This document shows positions 26,226-37,284 of a stretch of 64,000 nucleotides of DNA, one piece after another. The DNA comes from Acholoe squamosa (taxonomy: Eukaryota > Annelida > Polychaeta > Phyllodocida > Polynoidae), in assembly GCA_949317995.1 (NCBI GenBank), contig OX439048.1:27533495-27597494 (forward strand), read 5' to 3'. How positions within the stretch are numbered: the stretch's first letter is position 1; the number at the start of each line of letters is the position of its first letter. A program made the translations under genes and the position numbers. Below the pieces are notes generated by a model. It saw only the letters and a program-made list of their open reading frames with translations. It had not been told where the DNA came from and searched no databases.

Positions 26226-28311
26226 GCACAAGGTTCTAGGGTACTGGTCCCTTCACCACCACTATTGTTCTTCTACTCCTACTGTTACTACTAATACTAC
26301 ATTATCGGCTAATACCCTCCTTATTACTATTCCCATCCCTTTAGGAGGCAGACAATCTGGCACATTGGAGGAGTCAATGTGTCAGGGGACATTGTGTCTG
26401 CTCAACTAATGAGCCCAGCCTGCCAGCTGACAACCATCTGTAGACCTTTATATATACAGGATTGTGTGTCAATATTTGAATATAACATATTTGATAGGTC
26501 TATAACTAGGGGTTATGGTACCTTCATGCAACAATAATCAGTAGTAATTAGTGTGATAATTACTTTTACAATGGAAACAATTATGACACATGCTACTAAA
26601 TATCCCATACTCAAGGCTTTTGGTATTGTATAGGAATTACTATGTTGTTATAAGAGGGTTAAAACTGATTTACTCTGAAGAGTAACGTACCAGTAAGGCT
26701 TTACTATGATTAACAGTTGTAAACTACATTTTTATTCTCCATGATTTTTACCAGAACCTTCGGTTGTACTCAAGATATCAGTATCAGTAAGAACTCTTAG
26801 TGGACAATATGTCATAGATATTCTAAAGGAAGTCAATCTATTTATCATTTTGGAATTCTGAAAATCCACCTGGTTGACCATGGCTGTGATACATATGCAG
26901 TTGAAAAGGAGCCAAGGAAATTCATAATTTAACATACCAAAAGTAAGGCTTCCAAATCCCTTGGTTCAGGAGGGTTGGACACTCCATTGGCAGGCTGGGC
27001 CCTTGTCTGATATTGCTTCACGGTAGACTATGATTGCTTGCATGTTTCGGGTTCTCCTCCGGCTAGTGTTCCCATAGTATAGACAGAAACTAATATCATG
27101 ACATCATAGTCTGATGTCACAGCATGGACTTGTGTTCTGAGGCTAGACTGACTTTTTATGGTATACATATTATACAGTATATGATATAGTTGGACTTTGA
27201 GAAGAGGTTTAAGTCAGAAACCATTGCTCTGCACCATATTCACTTTGCTATGCTATCTTATGTGATGTTATTACTGTTTCTACTGTAGTTTTCATTTTTG
27301 CATCGCCCTTGCTCAGCTAGATGCCATTCCCTTATAACTGCTCTATGCCTTTCAATTCCAAATCCTTGTTACTAACCTCTTCTTATCAAAACCTTTCTAT
27401 GCCTATAACTGATATTAGCGTTTCACATTTGTAAGGCCATATATATAAAGGCAGTGGCTCTTTCCTCTTTTATGGTGCCTAGCATGATTATGTTTTTAAG
27501 TATTAGGGTTGTTAGAAGCATAACGGATTATAAGAGGAAGTTAAATAGCCCTGTGTGTAGAGGGAAGTCCCAAAGTTTGAATTGTTTATGTATTCCAAAC
27601 TGCCTAATTTCTGGAAATAGATATATAAAATGAATTTCTGAATATGTAATGAGTTAAGGTTTTCTTGAATAATCTTATGCATTATCAGAACTCTACATAT
27701 GCTAGATATATCTAACAACAGGGATGCTAGACATGTTTTCACTTATGTAAATTGTATTGCTTAACGTAAGATTCTTATTCTTGAATGCATATCCTGAATA
27801 CCATATCGCTGATTTCCCCAAAATCACTCTCATTTGTTTTGTAATAATTTGGGTCTCACTAACTTTTGTATCTTCTAATTGACAGCCTTTCACTTACTGA
27901 TATTCTCCTTTACTGTCCCCTATATAGAAAACCTCAAACTTGTAAAAGAGAAATGGTCATCTCTGTTATTAACCCATATCTTATTTGAAAAAATACTGTG
28001 CTTAGTGTCGGCCGATTAGGTTAAGTTGCAATGGACAATTTGTTGAAGGCTAGAATCATCAAAGCTCAAGTTAATTCATCATTTAATGCAGTTAAATCTG
28101 TTCATGTGACTGGACAGAGAATTAGCCCAGATTAGGCATTAGAAATTTATTTACTGTCCTCTCTCCTCCTTGAAGTACCTTCCAAAAATAAAATGTGTGA
28201 CCTCATTAATCTATGAAAGGGGATTTATCTCCCTCTTTTCCTTTCCAGTGTGATCTCATCTGATAGCACCACCTGGGTTCTTTTCATCTTCAGGTATGAC
28301 TACACGCAGAG

Positions 28312-28437
28312 ACGGTGGAAACATGTATGTGTGAAGATGCAAATATCCTCTTACCACGTGATACCTCTAATGTTAATGATGTATCCCCTGGGTCAGCGTC
28401 CCGAGATGCCACGGATACTACAAGCATCCATGACTGA
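28312..28437 (+). CDS. Candidate alternative C-terminal exon C4, unit 1
   Basis: This frame has 41 residues and a stop, in phase 0 relative to exon B1. It contains CEDANILLP, DVSPGS and ends TDTTSIHD. Unit 2 has a frame of exactly the same length with no indel and the same stop. Of 34 differences I count, 10, 6 and 18 fall on codon positions 1, 2 and 3, and 24 of 41 residues are identical, so it is very probably coding. The start is set by the tandem acceptor GCAGAG|. The stronger AG 20 bases upstream (ATCTTCAG|GTATGA) would instead give Val and an immediate stop. No family is recognised for the tail. Confidence 0.7.
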   Translation, partial: TVETCMCEDANILLPRDTSNVNDVSPGSASRDATDTTSIHD

Positions 28438-30825
28438 AGGACTAAAAATTTTTAATTCCTACATGTCTTCACAAGACTACCGCCGTCAAGAACTTGCAAG
28501 AGGAAATAAAGTTGATCATTAAGAAATCAACTACAGATAGCATAATGGCTAAAAGCAATCTGTCATGACATGGCCATGAATGTAGATACATGTCCATGAA
28601 TGTAGATTGCTGTAAAGACAGACAGATTACATGGTTCACAACGTGTCAACTGATATCTCATTGAAATGAATGGGAAACGAAGAAGAAAAACTGCCCCATC
28701 GTAACTCAATTAAAGTGCTCAATTCTGTGCATCCTGAAGAGAAATGAATGGAGACTAAGCCCGACTGGACTGGCCATTAAAGCAACTTGTAAGTCCTCCC
28801 ATCCAATGTCTGATAGGACTGATCATAGTAATGGAAAACGGATAACCCCAGCATAAGGAATATGGCACCACTTGACTCCCCCAATGTGCCGGATTGTATA
28901 TCCTATACCGTGTTACTAACAGGAGGTGATCGTATTCATTTGTCAGGCCTTCACAAGCTTTGATCACCACATATGCAACTAACATCAAAAAGGGGCTCCT
29001 CATCCACTTCTCCAATAACATTTTGTATGAGCGTGAATGCTTGAAACACAAACATTTGCCCCAGTTTACGATCATCAAGGCTCCAATCATATATGGGAAA
29101 ATCTATGTTATTTCTCATGCATCTCTTCAGTCAGAAATAGGGACAGAATACAATGGCATTCAGCATAATTATACTGCCTGTAATTATTAAAACTGCACAG
29201 CACACCTAGGTGTATATAGTTACTTGGATTGGGGGTGTATCGTCTCCAAATAACCCACAGACATGATAAAACAATGATGGTAATGACAATTTATGAAAAA
29301 TAAGATAAGGGTATGAGATAATCACGGAACACAGCGCAATACAATAATGACATAATACACCCAATATGTTACAAGGATATGATTACAAAGAATGACTTTT
29401 TCTAATGATAATTGCTCATTATTCTGAGGGTATGATGATCAGTATACATGTGTGATATGCTGTAATCATATGTTGCTCTCTCATTGTTATTACTGTTATT
29501 GATCATGAAAACTGTATGAGTTTTGTGAGAGAGAAGTATCCTCAGATATGTCAGAAGAGAGGTAGTCTTCTAGAAGTTAGTTTTCTGGGGTTTTTTCCGA
29601 AGCAGGAAGAATGGATTTATACAATGACATCAATAAACCAAATATTGAACTGCAAGGAAGGACGATTTACAATTGTTTGAAACATAATAATAAGAATACA
29701 TATAACTAACTTAATGCAGGCATCAAACTCTTCCTACACAGACATAACTTCAGCTGATAGCTGCTGAGTCCTGGATTACATCAAATAACACTGTGACAGA
29801 ATATTGAAACACCGATTGACATAAAAAAAGAAACTGCTTATAGCAAAAGTGTGCACGTAGGATTCTGCACCAAGGTCTTACAATATCAGATAATGGGGGA
29901 ATGGTCTCGTGCTTGTCCTTCCTTATACAACTTGATATTGATGATAAAGTTGTTCCAATTACTATATTGTCTGTAGCTTAAGCCATTAAACTTTGGCTAA
30001 TCTTAGGTAAAAGACTTTGAACTCCACATGTATGTACACATTGCCTTGACCCTTTCCATACCAAAATGTACGTTGTGTGTATTTTCCTCCTCGATGTAAG
30101 ATCTGGCAGTTGGAATTATTGATTTTCTTTTAGGTTGCAAGGGCATGCTCTTTTATATTTTGAGTCCTTTTTCTACCTCTAATAAGGGTTTCTCTTTTCA
30201 TTTTCTACCGTTGACTATTAGTCTTGCCCTTTGGTAAATTCCTCTATCAGCCTTTGTTCATGGGATATGGTCATTGATGATAAATAATTGATTCCCTTCC
30301 ATGCTATATACAATGTGTTACAAAGCCTAAGTGGCTGAAACCAAGCCATCCAACTTTATCTCATTGAAAGTTTGATGATTTTTATGTCAGTACGTTTTCG
30401 CCCCACTACATATCAGCACACATGTATTGCAAGATTTTTGCCTGCTCAATGTTATAAAACAGATAATAGACTGACTGCCAAAGGTATGAATAAGGGGTGC
30501 AGTTAAAACTGAGATTCAAGTTGTGGCCAGTAGCGAATTAGACGCTAGGTGCCTTTTCTACTCACTTTAATATTGCCATGGTTACAGAGGAAATATTACT
30601 TATCACTCACTGTGAATATTTTGATTTTGATGAATACTTTGATGATGAGTGTAGATTAGGTAAAATACCTTAAGTATTGCCTTTGTTCTAACAGCTAATT
30701 GACCATAGCAAGGAGATTCTAGAGACAAAGTGATGTATCTATACGTTTATCAATTGCAAGCTACATGGTTATTACAAGCACAATGTTTAGTCCATTGTAT
30801 TTTATTTACTCATTAATCTATTAAG
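28438..30825 (+). other. Likely 3' UTR or intron after C4
   Basis: Parts remain alignable with 54,960-59,950, for example the stretch around CCCCAGCATAAGGAATATGG at 28,849 and again near 55,269, as expected for transcribed trailing sequence. A 21-bp tandem duplication (CATGAATGTAGAT) lies near 28,575-28,607. No other exon is supported. Confidence 0.45.
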
Positions 30826-30861
30826 ATCAGAGATAGAGGCTCAGGGAGAGGGAGGTATTAG
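30826..30861 (+). CDS. Possible alternative C-terminal exon C5, unit 1
   Basis: After a pyrimidine-rich stretch ending in TTAAG the sequence opens in phase 0 as IRDRGSGRGRY then TAG. All 36 bp are identical in unit 2, and similarity falls off within about 10 bases after the stop and near the AG. That limited conservation fits a tiny terminal exon joined to exon B1. However, with no differences there is no codon-level test, and the purine-rich sequence could equally be a splicing or protein-binding element. Confidence 0.35.
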   Translation: MRDRGSGRGRY

Positions 30862-31689
30862 CATCTCTGATGTAATGAGTGATGTATATTCTAACAAAAC
30901 AAAATCTGTCATTGAAGCCCAGATATCAGCATGGTTGATTCTGAGGGCTTTGTTATTAAATATTGTTGTTTTTTGGACTTATTCCCAGTTGTTGTTTATG
31001 ATAAGCACCTGTTGGTTATGTGCCTCACCAATGAGGTCACTTTCTATACTACCCACCATTTTCATAAAGTCATTAGGCACATAAGCACTTGGTGACTTCC
31101 TGTCAATTAATGTGGTAAAACAGGGCACATAAAAATTAATATAGAGATATTAATTCATCAGAATAGCTGAAACACTGAATTGTAAATTATTCACTCCTGT
31201 ATATTCTGAATTATGGCTTAGCATTTTATTGTACTGTGAAAAATATTTGGTATCTATGATGACCAGCTTTACCAGTCCAGAATACAGAAATATATTGGTG
31301 TTGTTTAACCTTATCTCTTTGACGAGAAAAAAAAAATACATTGTTTTTTAAACCTATTGAAAATGCAGTCACTCACAACAGTACATCTGTCCACAATAAA
31401 GTTCCTTTCAGATGAGGTGGCCTAGGATTGAAAAGATTTCCACAAATTAAGTTGTGATAAATAATGAGACTAAGAGTGTTTTTTCTAAGTGTCTCCCATT
31501 GGTTATCTGTTATATCAACTGGAACCTCTACATTTACTTACTGATGTAACGATTCCTCCGTTTTAAATATTTGTTATGGGATTGTAGGATGGTTATCGTA
31601 AAGAACATCGAGAACAGGAAACAATGAGGTGTTATAATAACAAGCTGTGCATGTGAGACCCTTGTCTGGCAAACAGAGCCTACTGTAGT

Positions 31690-31885
31690 GACCCGTTTAA
31701 GAACCCGGGCGCTCAATAATTTAGATTCCCTTGTACCCCGGTGCTTATTTGAGACAGGCACTTATTTGAATACTGTTTTTAGTGTTTGAAACTGATTTCA
31801 GTACCCCTGCACCACGGCGCTTATTCGATACCGGCGCCTATTTGAGATCCCAGTGCTTAAACGGGCCATTACGGTATCTGGCATT
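31690..31885. repeat. Dispersed repeat, GCGCTTATTTGAG family, copy 1
   Basis: Short internal repeats of the type GGCGCTTATTTGAG and GTACCCC, ending GGCCATTACGGTAT, recur at 36,722-36,906. It lies within the extra sequence that unit 1 has and unit 2 lacks. Confidence 0.65.
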
Positions 31886-33430
31886 TCTGTCAGATAGGGC
31901 ACATTTGTCACCTAGGCACCTCCTGCCTGGCAAATGGCCGTATCTTGCAAATTCTTGTCAGATAGGCCCATAGCAATACATGTCCTACTTGACAGAAATA
32001 TGCCATTTAGGGATATATCAAGTTCCTATGTGGCAAAAAGTCCTTATTTACATAGTCCCTTCCTGGCAAAACATTCTGTCCTACCCACCAATCTCTGTAT
32101 TAGAGATTACCCACCTGATACTCCGACACTACCCTATACACCTATATCAGGAGCATACCTGCACCATGCTTCCAAGCTACCTTCTTTATAAATACTTTCC
32201 AGCTACCGACCCTACACTTCAAGGCTACTCAGCCGTATATCACCTGGCTGCCTACCCTATGCTACCAATAGCTCCTTGAATTAATGGGCAATGATTAATG
32301 GTGCATTGCTGTAGTTACCCTGGCGAATCTCCTGTATTTGACCACATAATGACAGTGTGTACAGACCAGGAGGCTATTTCATAAGAGACAAATGTAGCAA
32401 ACCCGATACTCCGTAGACACTCTGAGGGAACCTCAGAGACCAAAGGTGTCTGTTGGTAGTCTATCTACTCTGCCAGATTGGTGCCCAGTTCTCACAGAAG
32501 TACTTACTGTCAGTTCAAAATTTGCTTCCACCAAAACTTCCCTCAATGCATATCCAAATGTTCTCAATGCACAAAACACTTGAAATACACACAACAATTT
32601 ATAATCCAGGTCTTTACTAAAACTGCTTTCCTCAGTAAACAGCATGGCCTTCCATGTTGGAGACTGCACTCTGAACATAAACATGCCTGATTTATTGGAA
32701 ATATTTCATGCTTCAACCACTTTAAGTTGCTGTACAGGAAGAGTACATGTTTGTGAATAGGAGGGACAATTTCCAGGAAGTGACATTGAGTACTTAGTTT
32801 AGAATAGCCATGTGTTTGTGCCACTATAAACTTGTACACATGTTGGATCCTGCCTGTAAGCAGGCAGGTATTTCGGCCTACAAACCCGACTGCCATTTGA
32901 CTATAGTACAAAGCCCAACTCTAATAGTTACTGTATCAGTAACTGCCTCTAGCCAACATTTGCTAGTCTTTCAACACCACATCCCCTGCCTTTGTTGGAA
33001 CAGTAGTGCGACAAATTCCCATTTAAATGCCATTACTGTATCCTTCTAATGCTGTACTATTTTCATAATGTGCAAGTGAAATGCCATATTACCTGTCCCA
33101 CTTTACTATGATAACAATGTGAAAAACATACACACACTGACCTCCATCATATACTTGCAGCTTCTATATGGCAAGATTTGTGATTCAGAAACACACCAGG
33201 TTTTAAATTTCCCACATTTATTGCTCCTACCTGGGTCAGTTGCACAGCAGTTTGAGGTTGTCCGATCGACCTCTGCAGGACACTGCACAAGGAGCTGCGA
33301 TTGGATGCTCTAAGATCATATAGAAATCCACTATCATGCCATAATGTGCATATATATTAGTGCATAAGGACCTGTCAAACAGAGATCTGCTCTGCGATCG
33401 CCTACTACAATCTGAATGGTTTCAAATTGC
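31886..33430. other. No gene recognised
   Basis: The stretch contains loosely repeated short motifs (GTCAGATAGG, TGGCAAA) from about 31,890 to 32,080 and several short open frames on both strands with no recognisable domains. It is part of the unit 1-specific insertion. Confidence 0.5.
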
Positions 33431-33439
33431 AATAGTTGT

Positions 33440-34015
33440 GAGCTGTCACAGCATATTGTGCAGTTTCCTTGTGAGACGCATAGGTCTCAAAATGGCCCTA
33501 TTCCTTTGAGAGATAGGGGCCATGTAATGTTCCCTATGTGCTGAACGGTCTCTAACTCACAAACCTTTTGCAACATAGGGTCTATCTGAGGTTAAAGTCA
33601 CAAAAATTTTCTGAATGTCCCTAAATCTCAAAATGCCATTAAAACCTTTTGCTACATACCTACCTAAAGTCCCTAGGTAATAAATATTGTTTTCGATTTC
33701 TCCAAATAACTTTCCCCAAATTTACAGAAAGGCCCCTAAATCTCAAAATGTTATTCTTCAAACTTCTTTACCCTGACAATGCATGAGCAGTTGACAGGTG
33801 TTGTATAAGAACAGTTCATGATGTTTGCGAGACACGGGTTGATTGCACATGGTCCCTATATCTCAAAATTTGAGGGATAAAAACGTTTTGAAAGATAGGG
33901 ATTTTGTCCTGATCTTTCAAATGATCCCAAATCACAATTATTTGTGAGACAGGGGCTGATGGGACTTTGTCCCTATATCTCAAAATATTGAGGGATAGGG
34001 ATGTTGTTTTTTTTT
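33440..34015. repeat. Degenerate repeat array (CCCTAAATCTCAAAATG type)
   Basis: At least six diverged copies of a motif close to CCCTATATCTCAAAAT, often followed by GAGGGATAGGG, occur in about 570 bp. No coding potential is seen. Confidence 0.7.
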
Positions 34016-34599
34016 AGTTAGGCACTTTAGGTGGTCCTTATGTTTCGAATGCACTTTGAGACTTAGGGGCTTCACAGCCCTCCTGTTAAAGGTTTTGCCA
34101 TGTAGGGACTTTTCACCCCATGGATCCCTATTGTCATAGTAATAGGAATAGGCCAGATAATGACTCTTTTGTCAGATATCGTATAGGCTCTTTATTCGAG
34201 AGCAATTGTTATGTGACATTAAGAGTTACATGTTAAATGTTACAACAATGCAGAGTTTAATCATTTCACAAATAGACATATTCATTCCTAAACCTTACCC
34301 TAAATGTACATATGATATGATAACATAGGGGAATGGGCTATGAAATATTAATCAGGTCTAAACATACTTTAGTTTAATCAGTTTCTGTGTGTCACATAAA
34401 TCGACCTTTAGACTCGTTGCTCTATTTTGAGATCAACATGGTGACAAGCCAATTTAATTATGATTATCTCCTCCATGATTGAAGAAGTATCTTAGGTTGA
34501 ATATATGCATTTGAGAACTATTACCATTAAATGAATCAAGGTAGATTTATTTTGTTCATATCATGTTTAAGTCTGGAGTGCATACATGTATGCGCTTAT

Positions 34600-34870
34600 T
34601 ATGGTATTACCGATTCCTTCTCACTAACTTATTCCCTCCTAACATAGATTCCCTGTTGGTGGGTAAGGTGACAATGTATACCGTTGGCATGACTTTTCCA
34701 TTTTGGATGCATTGTACCCTGTACATAACATGGATGCAGATGAATATATGCTCAACTTTAACTTATTTATTCTTTGTTGATTTCTATGTTATACATATAT
34801 CTACGCATTGAAAGTTGTACTTTTGTATATATTTATTATCTATGGAAAAAAATAAAAACGGTGCTCAAAA
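34600..34870 (+). terminator. Conserved 3' end with polyadenylation signal, unit 1
   Basis: About 270 bp match 61,300-61,575 well (for example ATGACTTTTCCATTTTGGAT). The block ends in AATAAA at 34,851-34,856. This is the likely end of the longest 3' UTR of channel unit 1. Sequence just after it (CGGTGCTCAAAAGCCCTC) recurs in part at 36,557, so a repeat begins here. Confidence 0.55.
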
Positions 34871-34989
34871 GCCCTCTGTTCAACCTTTGTTTTGTTGTAT
34901 AGCTTCAATCATACGTCTATCAAATACAGTTTGGAGCTTCTTTTTTTTTTTTTTTTTTGAAGTCTTGGAGGTTTTGTGGTATCCTCACT

Positions 34990-36300
34990 TAAGTGTATGT
35001 GTGAACCATAGCCATGCCTTAGAATAACAGAAACAAGCTGTGATTATTTCATGTGAACGTGAGTTATAGAAATGCTTTCCATACAACCTAGATTTTACAA
35101 ACTCTTGTTCGTCGTTTAAATCAATGGTCAACACTTGCAAAAGATTATGTAATATACCACAGGGAAAATATTGATAAGACCCTGGGTATAATATTTCACA
35201 TATTCTCTTACAAGTGTTTACTAGTAGTAACCTCACCATCCCAACTGCCCTCTGGAGGGACAGGCGCACACCCATATTCTGGAATAGGAGCCCTTACAAA
35301 AGTGTTGATTATCTAGTATAAATGGCATAGAGTAAGTCCCTTATCAACAGTTGAAATAGTCATTAAAGGACAAGAAAATATCTGGTATTCACAAATATCT
35401 GGTATTCACTTTTTCTGTGGAAATGGAGATTTCCTTTTGCCCCTTGCATTGAGCAGTTGAGAGTTTAAATTGACAACAGTACGTGGGCAGATGAGGGGAA
35501 AGGGCTCTCCCTGTGGGATTTTTAGTACTGGATTTGGCCACTAGGGGGGCTACAAAGGATAGATATGTGAAAAATAGACCAAAAATTGCCTTGATGTACT
35601 TTTTTTGCACAGAAAAAGAAGATTTTCTCAAAAATGTTCTATTTCCTGGCACTTCCTGTATATTTAGAATGCAAATGGAACGTTTAGAATCCAAAACAAT
35701 GCCTAAATAAGGGTTCTCAGAGAAATGTGTTGCCATAGCAACCAGAATTGTATTCCAAAAAGAAAAACAAATGATGTCCACTTATATAATGATTCATGGA
35801 GATTCTTATGCTGAAAAAACGTAAATATACCATTTCTAGATCCAGAGATATACCCAAATGTATGGAAAGGGATGGTCATTTTTAATTGATTATTTAATCA
35901 TTATGCTAATTAGATGCCCGATTTAATCAAAACAATGAATGATATAGCTTATTGGCTGTATTGATACAGTTATATTATTTTATTTTCATGAAGCAATATC
36001 TCCAAGACTAGAAAGGCCATCTGCAAGTGTTATACCTCATTTTAAAGCTGATAACATCACTTTTAAATTTCACATTTTACCTCAGAGGACCCTTTCCCCT
36101 CATCTGTCCACAGTAATTCACAACTTGAGCTGTCAAATAGCAGATAAATTCTTTCTATCAAGAGTTTGCATTCCCTGCTGTTGGCCTATTATGCCAGTCT
36201 CCTCCAACTGAGAGCTTTTGATCCAATACCACTGACCTAATGGAGATGTCTTTTACTCAGGCTGATTTTATGCTGCTGTCTTGGGGCTTAATGATTAACC
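34990..36300. repeat. Spacer duplication, copy 1
   Basis: Sequence from about 34,990 to 35,478 and from 36,112 to 36,300 aligns in order with 39,165-39,790 (for example GATAAGACCCTGGGTATA and TTGCATTCCCTGCTGTTGGC). The middle part is a transposon absent from the other copy. Confidence 0.8.
35482..36111. mobile_element. Non-autonomous DNA transposon, about 630 bp
   Basis: Terminal inverted repeats read GTGGGCAGATGAGGGGAAAG at the left and, as reverse complement, GTGGACAGATGAGGGGAAAG at the right. AGTA flanks both ends (35,478-35,481 and 36,112-36,115). The paralogous spacer copy has a single AGTA at 39,625-39,628 and no insert, giving an empty site and supporting a 4-bp target duplication. 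There is no transposase; open frames inside are short. Confidence 0.8.
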
Positions 36301-36316
36301 TGGTCAATACAATATT

Positions 36317-36556
36317 AACAAGAAATGCGGTTGTGACCGCGTAAAAAAACGCCTCCCGCCGTTAATGTCGGTATACCAGTGTTTGATGACATGTCTCATA
36401 AAAGCAGACATAAAGAAGATTTCACAATTATAAATTTCTCTATTTAGTAATTTTGTATTGTGAGACCTCATCACATGGGGCAAATGAAATCATCATAGCA
36501 CACTCCCGTACCGCTTCGCGGTACCACCGCTACGCGGCGTGGGAGGCGCTAAAAAA
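36317..36556 (+). mobile_element. 240 bp foldback/MITE-like element, copy 1
   Basis: It begins AACAAGAAATGCGGTTGTGA and ends GGGAGGCGCTAAAAAA. Subterminal inverted repeats read AAACGCCTCCCGCCG and, from the other end, TTAGCGCCTCCCACGCCG. The same 240 bp occurs in opposite orientation at 63,192-63,431. Confidence 0.8.
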
Positions 36557-36721
36557 TGGTGTACAAAAAAAAACCTCTCATCAACCTTTACTTTGTTGTA
36601 TAGCTTCTATCATACGTCTATCGAACACACTTCAGAGCTTTTATTTTTGCAGGGGAGCCACATGATTGAGTCCTGGGGGGTTGTAGCATCTTCCCTTGAC
36701 TGTACCATACTGGGCCATATA

Positions 36722-36906
36722 AGCACACAGGCACTAATTGATTTCAATCCCACTGTACCCCCGGCTGTTATACAAGACATGTGTTTATCTGAATACTGTT
36801 TTTAATGCTTAATATTAATTTCAATACCCCTGTACCCCCTGCGCTTATTCGAGAATGGCGCTTATTTGAGACCCTATCACTTTAATAAACAGGCCATTAC
36901 GGTATA
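36722..36906. repeat. Dispersed repeat, GCGCTTATTTGAG family, copy 2
   Basis: It aligns with 31,690-31,885, sharing GAATACTGTTTTTA, GCGCTTATTCGA and GGCCATTACGGTAT. Confidence 0.65.
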
Positions 36907-37284
36907 TGTGGTCTAAAATCACAGAAGGTGTGCAAATGGGAATTTTGGTGAAAGTCAGCCCCCTACACTTAGGATTTTGATTTTTCCCCAATTTTTTTTG
37001 GGTCATATTTTTGGGCTCAATGAGTTTTTGATGTTATATATGGGTTTTAGTGAATCAATATCAATATTCTGGGCTCCAGGGGGTTGAACATACCTAAAAT
37101 TGACCCCTTTCAGCTTGGAAAATCAATAAAATCGACAAATTTCATCATTTTTTGTAGAATGAGGACTAGGCATGTGTCTGTCCATTTTTATCATGTAAAT
37201 TATAGAGTCTTGTGGTGAAATAGAAGGAAAAATTATGTTCCTGGTCGGATTTTTTCTATTCTTCTGGAGCATTTTGCTTTTTGT

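Larger units (their letters stand above)
16076..34960 (+). repeat. Segmental tandem duplication, unit 1 (channel locus 1)
   Basis: This span is colinear with 40,963-61,605. Matching landmarks, in order, are a GGTCATGTGGCATGGTGAT-type block upstream of exon A, exon A, an intronic block, exon B, several short tail exons, a pyrimidine-loop hairpin, and a 3' block ending in AATAAA. Exons match best; intervening sequence has drifted, with insertions in both units. Unit 1 carries about 2.4 kb of extra sequence between roughly 31,100 and 34,500 that unit 2 lacks. This is where two unrelated repeat arrays sit. Confidence 0.85.

Noticed and set aside
26076..26240. Minus-strand gene over the highly conserved block
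   Set aside because: Not excluded, but the + strand frame fits the channel's phase and ends with a PDZ-type motif, so the + strand reading was preferred.
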